Source: Doris montereyensis (taxonomy: Eukaryota > Mollusca > Gastropoda > Nudibranchia > Dorididae). From it: a stretch of 64,000 bases of DNA. The stretch spans positions 82,501-146,500 of the forward strand of contig JAXRKP010000799.1 of the NCBI GenBank assembly GCA_037039925.1, written 5' to 3'. Shown here piece after piece: positions 24,569-33,915 of the stretch. The notes beneath the pieces were generated by a model. The model worked only from the letters and a program-made list of their open reading frames with translations. It ran no database searches and was not told the DNA's origin. Both the position numbers and the translations under genes were made by a program. How positions within the stretch are numbered: position 1 is the first letter of the stretch; each line of letters begins with the position of its first letter.

Positions 24569-27500
24569 TATAAATATATTTATTGTACATAAATAACCCG
24601 ATTTGAGATTTGAAAAGTCTTTCACTACTTTCAGAGCAACAGGAGGAATGAAACAAAACATGTCAAATAATTCCATATGTGTACACGTATACTTTAATAA
24701 AATACAACATTGTCTTTAAACAGGTCCAGTTCTACAAAGCCTTGAAAATGGTAGGAGAAGAGTTTTTGGACCGTGTCGGCTTCTACAAGACTTCTTGGAT
24801 CCCTGCCAGGAAATTTGTGGAGGATGCCGTGGAAAACAGACACAAAGTCAGTGTGTTGGTGATGATAGCACGACTAACGTGATATTTTCTTTTGTCTTCA
24901 ACCTCTTTGTTGTACAAAGTTTGTACAGTATCACACAATGGATTGGAACCAAAACCTGTTACATAGCTTCCAACTAGTGTGTAAACAAACGTATGTAGGA
25001 CTTTTCTTTAGCTTTGCAGTCCGTAAGTCTGTATTTACCTTGAAAAGTATATATATGAGTATTAACTGTAATTTTTGTGTACAGAAACCTAAGTCAAGGG
25101 CAGAGATTCAGAGGAATATACGGAGCCACCATTCTGAGTTCGCAAAACCGCTGTTGCATTTTGCAAGAAAGGCTAGCGATCAGAAGATTAAAAATATATT
25201 TACCGTAATTAAATAATCCAATAATGATCAATGTTTTCTGCAATATTATGGGATGTCATGCAAGTTACAATTAGTTTGTGTGGTCAGGGTTTGTTGTTGG
25301 ATTTGAAGAGGTTGGGCAGCTGTTTTGTTATTACATGTGCTGATGCTGACATTGACATAGAATTTGTTTTTCTCTCTCTCTCTCTCTTTCAGTAAGAGTC
25401 TCACATGCTTTCTGTTTGACTCTTTTCTGTCTTGCTTTTTCTTTCCTTCTCTGTTTCTCTCTCTCTCTCTTTCCCTCCCTCTGTATTGTTCCCTCTCTCT
25501 CTTACTACTTTTTTCATTCTTTCTCCTATTGTGGATGATTGGAAAGTGCTTCTGGTAGATCCTACTTCATTCCCTTCATGCTTTTGCTTATATTTTATTG
25601 TGCTATTTCTTCTTAATTCACCCTGAGATAACTGCATAATGGTGAATACAGTAAATTTCAACGAAACAAAATTTTGCCCCACAGCCAACTCAAAAACCAC
25701 AACACACGTCCCCGCACTTTTTCCCCTCTCTCTCTCTCTCTCACTCCTCCTCTCTCGCATGCGCTTCCCACTTCCCATGTCACATCACAGGCAGCGCTGA
25801 AAAGCTGGCACTGCCCAACAAAATTCTGACATGGACTTATAAAACCACTAGAACCGCTAGAACCGATTTTGGTCAACTTCAAAGTTGATTCCGGTTTTAT
25901 CAGCGCCATAACCGCAACTCCAGCTCTCTGAACCGGTTCGGCCCAGGTTTAGTTCTTAGGCGGCCCAGATTCTAAGGAGGCGAGTTCTTAGGCAGACACA
26001 ATTGCTAACGACTTAATTCAATGCTGTTTGCATTGGCATGTGATCTTGACTTTGAATGTTCCCTCCAAGTAACGTTTGTAACAGGGATGTATGTGCGGTT
26101 GGCGGGGGATTTATTGATAGGACATACTTGTTTCCTTTCACTCTTTTCACTTATCTGTCATCAGCGGACTGTTAATCGGGGCCTGCTGGTAGGTTCTATT
26201 TCTTTCTTTCTTTCACTTGTCTTCCACTTTCAGCTTGCTGTTTCTATTAGTTCACCCTGAGATCACCGCAATGGTGGGTGTGGAGTAAATTTCAATGAAG
26301 CAAAACAATCTTTAATCATGCTGTTTCATCTTACTCCACCCTGAGATCACTGCCTATGGTGGATGGGGTCAATTTCAAGAAAACAAACAGGGCAGGTATT
26401 GATGGCGGCGTTTCTTGTCCTCCCCAGGTGGATGCCAGTTGCCAGATCATCTGCTTTGAGCAGGGAGGGGTGCCGTGGAAGGACCACCTTATGACCTTGG
26501 AGGAGGAGCTCGACATTTCCCCTAAGATATATTTTGTTCTCTACGCCGACCCAAGCGGGAACTGGAGAGTGCAATGCGTGTCTGTCAGTCCGAGATCTTT
26601 TGAGAACAGGTGAGTTGGCGAGTGAGAATTAAAAAAAATTTATACTCTATTTTTATAGAACAAACTGTTACGTGTTAGGTAATATTGTCAAAGCCAGTTT
26701 ATCCCTTCATTGTCATTTCTTTCACTTTCGACGTGCTCCTTGCCTCACTGTTTGTCTTTAACCTGTTCCATGCAACACAAGCAGTGCGTAATGTAGTATG
26801 ACATGACATCTGATGACTGGCCAGTGTGGCATTTCTTTTGGCTATCCCAAATTCATTGCGCACAACCTACCCACTTCATATCCTTATTACACTAATATTA
26901 CTACAATGTATAACCATACAGTGTGACATCGGTGGCTTATCTAAAGCAAGGTTTGTCTTAACCATTTATCAAAAGAAGCACTAACGATCATGTTAGAAAT
27001 ATTCCGTCACACCAGTTTATATTGCATGTGTTGCCCCCCTTGATTTGTTGTCAATACAAAATAGTGTTTGCAATCATTGCAATGAGCATTTAAAAATAAT
27101 AATTTTGTTTTGTTTTGATTTCTTATTTATTATTATTAAAAATAAAACCATGTCGATGGTGTCGGACACAAACCGGCCAAGTCTGAAATTTCCAATTTTT
27201 TAAGAAAAATAGTGATTCATATTTAACTTTAACTTTAACTAAAGTCACACTGTTTAAAAATAGCAGAAGACACTTTCTTATAGAAATGCTTCAAATATAC
27301 GTTTTATTTGTTAAACCAGCCAAGTTGAGCTTTCGTTTTTTCATATCGGCACAAAGCAGCCATGTCAGTTTTCAATTGAATGGGTCAGTCAAGGTACAAG
27401 GCTGAGTGCTTCAACTTCTTATGTCTCAAAATGGCCAAGTCCAAGAGGTTATAATAAATCAATTTCATGTGAAAATAATAATTATCCCATTGGAAAAAAC

Positions 27501-27940
27501 ATCCCATCCATCTCATGTGTGCAAAATGTTATGATTTAAAACTGATTTTCAAGTTATTCATTTTTTTGTCTCTCCTGCAAAATCAGTGATTTTCGACTAG
27601 GTCAGTTTGCGTCTGACACCATTGATATATAGAGCATGGATGAGTTTATCTTAAGCATCATGTTTTATTGACTACAAGGAAGGAAATATTTGCGACTGAG
27701 TGAAAAAGGTTATCTTATAAATGTTTATCTTAAGTGGACTATAATATGTAGCTTCATCTGCCTGACCCATGACCTTTGTTCCTCTTCTTGTCACAGACTT
27801 TCCTTGCTGGAAGAGTGGTGCGGCCTACGAGGCAGGCGTTGACTTCAAAGAGTGGGATTCCCGATTGCATTTTTGTCCACGCATCCGGTTTCATCGGTGG
27901 AAACAAAACATATGACGGAGCTTTGGAAATGGCTGCTTAG
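20118..27940 (+). CDS. MYG1: MYG1 exonuclease (UPF0160, DHH-like), seven coding exons, frameshifted
   Basis: MYG1 is a conserved 3'-5' RNA exonuclease found in nucleolus and mitochondria. Coding exons: 20118-20221, 20929-21023, 21861-22091, 23389-23467, 24724-24846, 26428-26609, 27797-27940; all introns are GT-AG and exon phases agree throughout. Visible family motifs are [16 protein letters not shown] at the N terminus, [15 protein letters not shown] (the DHH motif, at the end of exon 2), [78 protein letters not shown] and [15 protein letters not shown]. Start: the ATG at 20118 lies 24 bases after an in-frame TGA. Human MYG1 has an extra mitochondrial N-terminal leader, absent here unless an upstream exon exists. 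Two frame breaks are seen: a missing T in the GTTTT before the DPKKH-type segment of exon 2 (near 20985), and a missing base after GLRG in exon 7 (near 27831). Length about 319 residues. Both breaks look like sequencing error. Confidence 0.95.
21655..21745 (+). repeat. Repeat C, copy 5, ending just before a MYG1 3' splice site
   Basis: TTCACCCTGAGATCAC, ATGGTGGTTGGTGG and AAATTTGAATGAAAC are followed 26 bases later by a TTTCAG acceptor. A second short piece of its tail (GTAAATTTCAACGAAAC, 21824-21840) sits directly before the exon-3 acceptor at 21859-21860. Confidence 0.75.
21759..21840 (+). repeat. Partial tandem duplicate of the MYG1 exon 3 head
   Basis: TTTCAGGAGTTGGATGAG, then AGCATGAACAGCCTGTGGTC, at 21766-21804 repeats the acceptor and first 38 or so bases of exon 3 (21856-21894: TTTCAGGAGTTTCAACGAG, then the same AGCATGAACAGCCTGTGGTC). 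The duplicate stays open and in frame for [10 protein letters not shown] and then runs into intron-like sequence. Use of the upstream acceptor would alter the protein. Confidence 0.85.
23581..23836. mobile_element. MITE with GAAGGGGTCA ends, copy 2
   Basis: GAAGGGGTCA at 23581-23590 and TGACCCCTTC at 23827-23836. The interior aligns to 4545-4734 in opposite orientation (shared: TTTCAAACGGCT, GTGATGTGTTTTCATCATAT-like, AGCATGATTTCCTTT-like, GATTATCTCTCTGTCTCG). Flanks ATTT/GTTT are only a partial target duplication. It lies in MYG1 intron 4. Confidence 0.75.
24403..24568. repeat. (CT)n microsatellite
   Basis: Mostly pure CT, in MYG1 intron 4. Confidence 0.97.
25540..25675 (+). repeat. Repeat C, copy 6
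   Basis: GCTTCTGGTAGATCCTACTTC, TTCACCCTGAGATAACTGC and AAATTTCAACGAAACAAA. MYG1 intron 5. Confidence 0.75.
26095..26305 (+). repeat. Repeat C, copies 7a/7b (nested or duplicated head)
   Basis: Two heads in a row (about 26095-26160 and 26160 onward: GGCCTGCTGGTAGGTTC), then TTCACCCTGAGATCACCGC and AGTAAATTTCAATGAAGC. Confidence 0.7.
26328..26390 (+). repeat. Repeat C, copy 8 (3' part) next to MYG1 exon 6
   Basis: TTACTCCACCCTGAGATCAC, ATGGTGGATGGGGTCAATTT and AAGAAAACAAAC. It ends about 38 bases before the exon-6 acceptor at 26426-26427. Confidence 0.75.
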
Positions 27941-28021
27941 AACGCTAAAACAGCAAAGCGAGAAAGCGTAATGTCGGAAATTGGGGGAAGATGTATGAAA
28001 TCATTTGTTGTTATTGTTGTC

Positions 28022-28027
28022 AATAAA
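28022..28027 (+). promoter_or_regulatory. MYG1 polyadenylation signal
   Basis: An AATAAA 82 bases after the MYG1 stop codon and just over 110 bases before the minisatellite begins. It is the only good candidate in the short 3' UTR. Confidence 0.7.
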
Positions 28028-28138
28028 AGGATAATGGGTCTTAAGTATTCTCTTTTTCTTGTTAAAATTCATCATCAGTGATTGATATTGATAGCGTTGT
28101 CTTTTGATGGAAAAACTGCTAGTGACCAATGTTCCCTT

Positions 28139-30490
28139 TAAGTGGTCTAAACTGTGTGTAAGTAGTCTAAACTGTGTGTAAGTAGTCTAAACTGTGTGTA
28201 AGTAGTCTAAACTGTGTAAGTAGTCTAAACTGTGTGTAAGTTGTCTAAACTGTGTGTAAGTAGTCTAAACTGTGTGTAAGTAGTCTAAACTGTGTGTAAG
28301 TAGTCTAAACTGTGTGTAAGTAGTCTAAACTGTGTGTAAGTAGTCTAAACTGTGTGTAAGTAGTCTAAACTGTGTGTAAGTAGTCTAAACTGTGTGTAAG
28401 TAGTCTAAGCTGTGTGTAAGTAGTCTAAACTGTGTGTAAGTAGTCTAAACTGTGTGTAAGTAGTCTAAACTGTGTGTAAGTAGTCTAAGCTGTGTGTAAG
28501 TAGTCTAAGCTGTGTGTAAGTAGTCTAAACTGTGTGTAAGTAGTCTAAACTGTGTGTAAGTAGTCTAAACTGTGTGTAAGTAGTCTAAACTGTGTGTAAG
28601 TAGTCTAAACTGTGTGTAAGTAGTCTAAGCTGTGTGTAAGTAGTCTAAACTGTGTGTAAGTAGTCTAAACTGTGTGTAAGTAGTCTAAACTGTGTGTAAG
28701 TAGTCTAAACTGTGTGTAAGTAGTCTAAACTGTGTGTAAGTAGTCTAAGCTGTGTGTAAGTAGTCTAAACTGTGTGTAAGTAGTCTAAACTGTGTGTAAG
28801 TAGTCTAAACTGTGTGTAAGTAGTCTAAACTGTGTGTAAGTAGTCTAAGCTGTGTGTAAGTAGTCTAAACTGTGTGTAAGTAGTCTAAACTGTGTGTAAG
28901 TAGTCTAAGCTGTGTGTAAGTAGTCTAAACTGTGTGTAAGTAGTCTAAACTGTGTGTAAGTAGTCTAAACTGTGTGTAAGTAGTCTAAACTGTGTGTAAG
29001 TAGTCTAAACTGTGTGTAAAGTAGTCTAAACTGTGTTAAGTAGTCTAAACTGTGTAAGTAGTCTAAACTGTGTGTAAGTAGTCTAAACTGTGTGTAAGTA
29101 GTCTAAACTGTGTGAAGTAGTAGTCTAAGCTGTGTGTAAGTAGTCTAAACTGTGTAAGTAGTCTAAACTGTGTGTAAGTAGTCTAAACTGTGTGTAAGTA
29201 GTCTAAACTGTGTAAGTAGTCTAAGCTGTGTGTAAGTAGTCTAAACTGTGTGTAAGTAGTCTAAACTGTGTGTAAGTAGTCTAAACTGTGTGTAAGTAGT
29301 CTAAACTGTGTGTAAGTAGTCTAAACTGTGTGTAAGTAGTCTAAACTGTGTGTAAGTAGTCTAAACTGTGTGTAAGTAGTCTAAACTGTGTGTAAGTAGT
29401 CTAAACTGTGTGTAAGTAGTCTAAACTGTGTGTAAGTAGTCTAAACTGTGTGTAAGTAGTCTAAACTGTGTGTAAGTAATCTAAACTGTGTGTAAGTAGT
29501 CTAAACTGTGTGTAAGTAGTCTAAACTGTGTGTAAGTAGTCTAAACTGTGTAAGTAGTCTAAACTGTGTGTAAGTAGTCTAAACTGTGTGTAAGTAGTCT
29601 AAACTGTGTGTAAGTAGTCTAAACTGTGTGTAAGTAGTCTAAACTGTGTGTAAGTAGTCTAAACTGTGTGTAAGTAGTCTAAGCTGTGTGTAAGTAGTCT
29701 AAACTGTGTGTAAGTAGTCTAAACTGTGTGTAAGTAGTCTAAACTGTGTGTAAGTAGTCTAACTGTGTGTAAGTAATCTAAACTGTGTGTAAGTAGTCTA
29801 AACTGTGTGTAAGTAGTCTAAACTGTATGTAAGTAGTCTAAACTGTGTGTAAGTAGTCTAAACTGTGTGTAAGTAGTCTAAACTGTGTGTAAGTGGTCTA
29901 AACTGTGTCTAAGTACTCTAAGTAGGCTAAGCTGTGTGTAAGTAGTCTAAACTGTGTGTAAGTAGTCTAAGCTGTAAGTAGTCTAAACTGTGTGTAAGTA
30001 CTAAGTAGTCTAAACTGTGTGTAAGTAGTCTAAACTGTGTGTAAGTAGTCTAAGTAGTCTAAACTGTGTGTAAGTAGTCTAAACTGTGTGTAAGTAGTCT
30101 AAACTGTGTGTAAGTAATCTAAACTGTGTGTAAGTAATCTAAACTGTGTAAGTAGTCTAAACTGTGTGTAAGTAATCTAAACTGTGTGTAAGTAATCTAA
30201 ACTGTGTATAAGTAGTCTAAACTGTGTGTAAGTAATCTAAACTGTGTGTAAGTAGTCTAAAATGTGTGTAAGTAGTCTGAGCTGTGTGTAAGTAATCTAA
30301 ACTGTGTGTAAGTAGTCTAAAATGTGTGTAAGTAGTCTAAGCTGTGTGTAAGTAATCTAAACTGTGTGTAAGTCTAAACTGTGTGTAAGTAGTCTAAAAT
30401 GTGTGTAAGTAGTCTGAGCTGTTTGTAAGTAATCTAAACTGTGTGTAAGTAGTCTAAAATGTGTGTAAGTAGTCTGAGCTGTTTGTAAAA
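28139..30490 (+). repeat. 20-bp minisatellite, about 117 units
   Basis: Unit AAGTAGTCTAAACTGTGTGT, highly homogeneous over the first 1.6 kb (main variants: AAGC for AAAC; occasional loss of GT). From about 30220 the array changes to a 60-bp higher-order unit made of three monomer types (TAATCTAAAC, TAGTCTAAAAT, TAGTCTGAGCT). Every complete unit contains GTAAGT. The array starts directly downstream of the MYG1 polyadenylation signal. Confidence 0.98.
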
Positions 30491-30774
30491 GTATTGTAGT
30501 CTTAGTTGTCTAAGTGTGTGCATGTGCGCATGCACACCAGGGAAAAAGATGTACACAATTGAGAAAAAAGTTTACACACACGCCACTAAAAAATCTGTTT
30601 GGTCAGAAGTTCATTCTCATGCACACTACTGTGTACACAATTGAGATTATTTCCCGTCAAATTTTGTACAATACCCAAAATGTTTCAACCACACTATGTG
30701 GAGATCTCAAGTCAAGGTTTGTTTGTTTTGGTGAAATTATCTCGATCACCATATGAAGAGCGATCTTGAGTATG

Positions 30775-30880
30775 AGGGTGAATTAAGAAGAAAAAGCAAG
30801 ATAAAAGATCAAGACGAAAGACAAGGGGAAAAAATAATGTTGTAGGCAGGAGGACCTACCAGTACCAGTAGTAGTAGAAC
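30775..30880 (-). repeat. Repeat C, copy 9
   Basis: Inverted relative to the copy at 30895. The + strand shows GAGGGTGAATTAAGAAG, AAGCAAGATAAAAGATC and GGACCTACCAGTACC. Confidence 0.65.
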
Positions 30881-30894
30881 CCGCCAACTACCCA

Positions 30895-31055
30895 AACTCT
30901 GTGGACGGTTGCTGCTGGGTAGGGAAGCCCTACTTCTTTCCTTTCTCTCAGTTACCGGTACTTATCTGTCTAGTGTCTGTCTTGCTATTTCCTCTTAATT
31001 CACCCTGAGATCACTGCATATGGTGGATTGGGTAAATTATGATAAAACAAACCTT
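30895..31055 (+). repeat. Repeat C, copy 10
   Basis: GGTTGCTGCTGGGTAGGG, TTAATTCACCCTGAGATCAC, GGTGGATTGGGTAAATTA and AAAACAAACC. Confidence 0.75.
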
Positions 31056-31084
31056 CAATCTCACTCATTCAGAATGAATTTTGT

Positions 31085-31240
31085 TTAATTTGAAAATTCC
31101 CCTATCTACCATCTCAGGGTAAACTTAAGACTTAAACGAAACATTTCAAATAGCAAGATGAAAATGAAAATGAAAGATACGCTAGTGAAGGCAAAGAGTC
31201 GGACTCAGACCTACCAGTGACCAGCATCACCTGCCAACTG
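31085..31240 (-). repeat. Repeat C, copy 11
   Basis: The + strand shows TACCATCTCAGGGTAAAC, AGCAAGATGAAAATGAAA, then CAGACCTACCAGTGACCAG. With copies 9 and 10 it forms a head-to-head/tail-to-tail cluster between the converging genes. Confidence 0.65.
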
Positions 31241-31579
31241 CCCAGAAGAGTGAATTAAAGGAAACTGAAAATAGTGAAAGATGTTTGTTTGATTGAAATT
31301 CACATCTCTTTCGAAATAACTGTCCTCTGAACAACTGGACTATTAATTTGTCAGACATCGTCAGACTTGCCATTCAGACGTAGTAAAGTAGTAGTACAAA
31401 AAGTGTTGTTTTAGAAGTTTGTCTCATTTATGATTTTATTTTTTACATTTAGTTCTACCTTTATTGTACTTTCACCCCATTTCACGTCGTTAAGTAAAAA
31501 CCCGTGCAGGCCATACATTTCTGTTCTCTCTCCTTGGAAAATTTGATGTTTGCATTTTAAAATCTTGGAATTTTTTTTT

Positions 31580-31690
31580 CTGAAAATGAACATGAGTGGG
31601 GAGGAACCCTGGAGGAGGAAGCAGCAAGGTAAAGAAAGAAAGGAAGAAATAGGACCTAGTGGTAGTATCAGCAACTGCAACACCTGCCAC
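31580..31690 (-). repeat. Repeat C, copy 12 (fragment)
   Basis: GAAGCAGCAAGGTAAAGAAAG, GAAATAGGACCTAGTGGTAG and CAGCAACTGCAACACC match the inverted head half only. Confidence 0.5.
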
Positions 31691-31699
31691 TTGCCAGCA

Positions 31700-33915
31700 C
31701 TGTCAATACAACAAAGTTATCGTATATATGTCATGTACATGTAACTATCACTATCACATACATTGTCGTCATCGTAAACAAAGCAGGATGTTCAAACAAA
31801 TGGAAAGAAGTATTGCCAAACCCCAACAATGATAATATTAATAACGATAACTAAGTAATGGTGTTGACTGAGACACATTGAAACCTACGTACATTAAAAC
31901 TGGTTTTCTATTTCCACCCACATCACTGACGTGACACTAACAACAGCAGCAAAAAAAATGAAGGCGACAAATCGTGCCTCCATCTTTGCATTCATCAATC
32001 AACAAACAATAACAAAGTGGAAGACTACAAAAAATGTTTTGTAAAAACTTTAATGATGATGATACGATAGCGATAGGAAAATGAACAATTTTATGACATG
32101 ACACACATGATCTTAAATGCAAAATGTGTTGGATATGAAAAGGACATGTAATGTTAGTGTAAGCAAAGCAAATGGGTAATTTGGGTAGGATGAAGATTTT
32201 GCTTTGGTCGTAATGTTAGGATGCTGTTGAGTTTCTTTGCAATTATTTGATAATATGATGGATGATTTAATAATGACGATGTGAGAATGGTTTTGAAGCA
32301 ATTATCTTTGAGTCTGAGGCACACACACACACATCTTTGATCTCTAAATTTCAAATTTGAGACAGCGCCCGTCTTTCATATTTAAAAACTCAAATTTGAG
32401 GCGGTTCACATTTTCATCTTTAAAATGAAAATTTGAGGCACACACGTCTTTCATCTTTAGATATCAAACTTGAGAGATTTAAAGTATACTGTATAATATA
32501 CAGTGTATTCATCAAAGGCATTGGATGAAACTTTTGTATACATTAAATTCACTCAATGGCCTATAGATTTGTAGTCTATGTAATCACTTCAGCAGTTTCT
32601 TTGGGTGTTTAACTTATGCGACAGTAAGTGTATAGTGTATATAAATCTTGTTAATTTAGGAAACGTTTAGCCTGGTCTTGGACAATTTGAAAAGCTCCCA
32701 ACTTGACCACAATTTCATGCTATAAATGCTATCAAAGACATCAGGATTTACCTAATGACTTGTGGCGAGAATGAAAATGATAAGATTATAAAAAATTAAA
32801 TAAATGAATCAGTATTATTACGACTTGCTTAATTGGACAAAATAATTTTACAATAAAGACATCACCCCTTAAAAAAACACAACAGACTACAGATTCAATT
32901 TGAATAAAAAATTTGAATACAAATAGGTAATAAATTTATGACATTTGCAGCTTCAACTTCAAACTAAGATTTGTACATTGTAAATAACTTGGTTTTTGAG
33001 AACAAAATCTCACCATATCATTAAGTAACTAACTAAAGTCTCTAGCCTTGTCTTCGTAATGCTATATATATGTATGTAAGATTGGAAACACGGAAACCCA
33101 CACATTTATTATAATATTGCATTGCAAATGCAATGGAAAATGTTCAAGTGTCTCAGGCGGTATGTGTGCGTGTAACTAATGGTGAACTATTAAATCAATT
33201 TTAAATTAAAGTAAGAAATGTATTACGAGAGAAACTATTGAGTAGAGCTTTGTTAATGTGGGGAAAAATCCACCCAAAACACCCCATTTTTACGGAATCA
33301 TGGAGAGTGAAAACAAAGAAGTTTTAAATATGCTACGATTTTCATTTACGATTTTCTTTCCTCGTCTCTAACTATTGAAATATTCACTTTGCTGCTGGCG
33401 TTGGGATTCCCATTTTTTAGCATTAAATTGTCTCTTACTGTAGCCACTTGAAACTTAGGGAAAAAACCTTTATACTCACAAAAGAGTACATTACGGAAAA
33501 ATTCACATGAAGCTTGTGAGGCTGTGAATTGTCCATTGTAGGTGTAGCTAGACTCTGAATTAAAGGCCCTAAACTCTGGTGTCCCAATCCCCCGACTCTA
33601 TGGAGTGACCCACAACCGACCAAGACAGATACCAAGAAGGATATTTAAACACAGCAGTCGGCATATCGTAACTGATATGTTTCCCACTTTTTGGCAAAAA
33701 AGGGAAAGGTCACAGTGGTTCAACCATTCCATTCATTCCATCTGAAAATTGTTTACGAGACAAGATCGCGTTCTTGACAATTTTGACATCAAAGCACCGC
33801 AGTCGACTTGCAGGGACAGCAACTGGACTCTGTACAACCGGTGGAGAGATTCTTAAACTCTTCTAAGATAAAGCAATAATAAACGAGGATAAAATTTGTC
33901 TGTACAGAAGTAAGT
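31700..33915. other. Sequence 3' of DCAF7, no gene recognised
   Basis: AT-rich. It includes three loose repeats of a CAAATTTGAGGC-AC...TTTCATCTTTA phrase at about 32330-32475. A TTTATT at 33105-33110 (AATAAA on the - strand) is a possible DCAF7 polyadenylation signal, about 0.8 kb after the stop codon. Confidence 0.45.
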
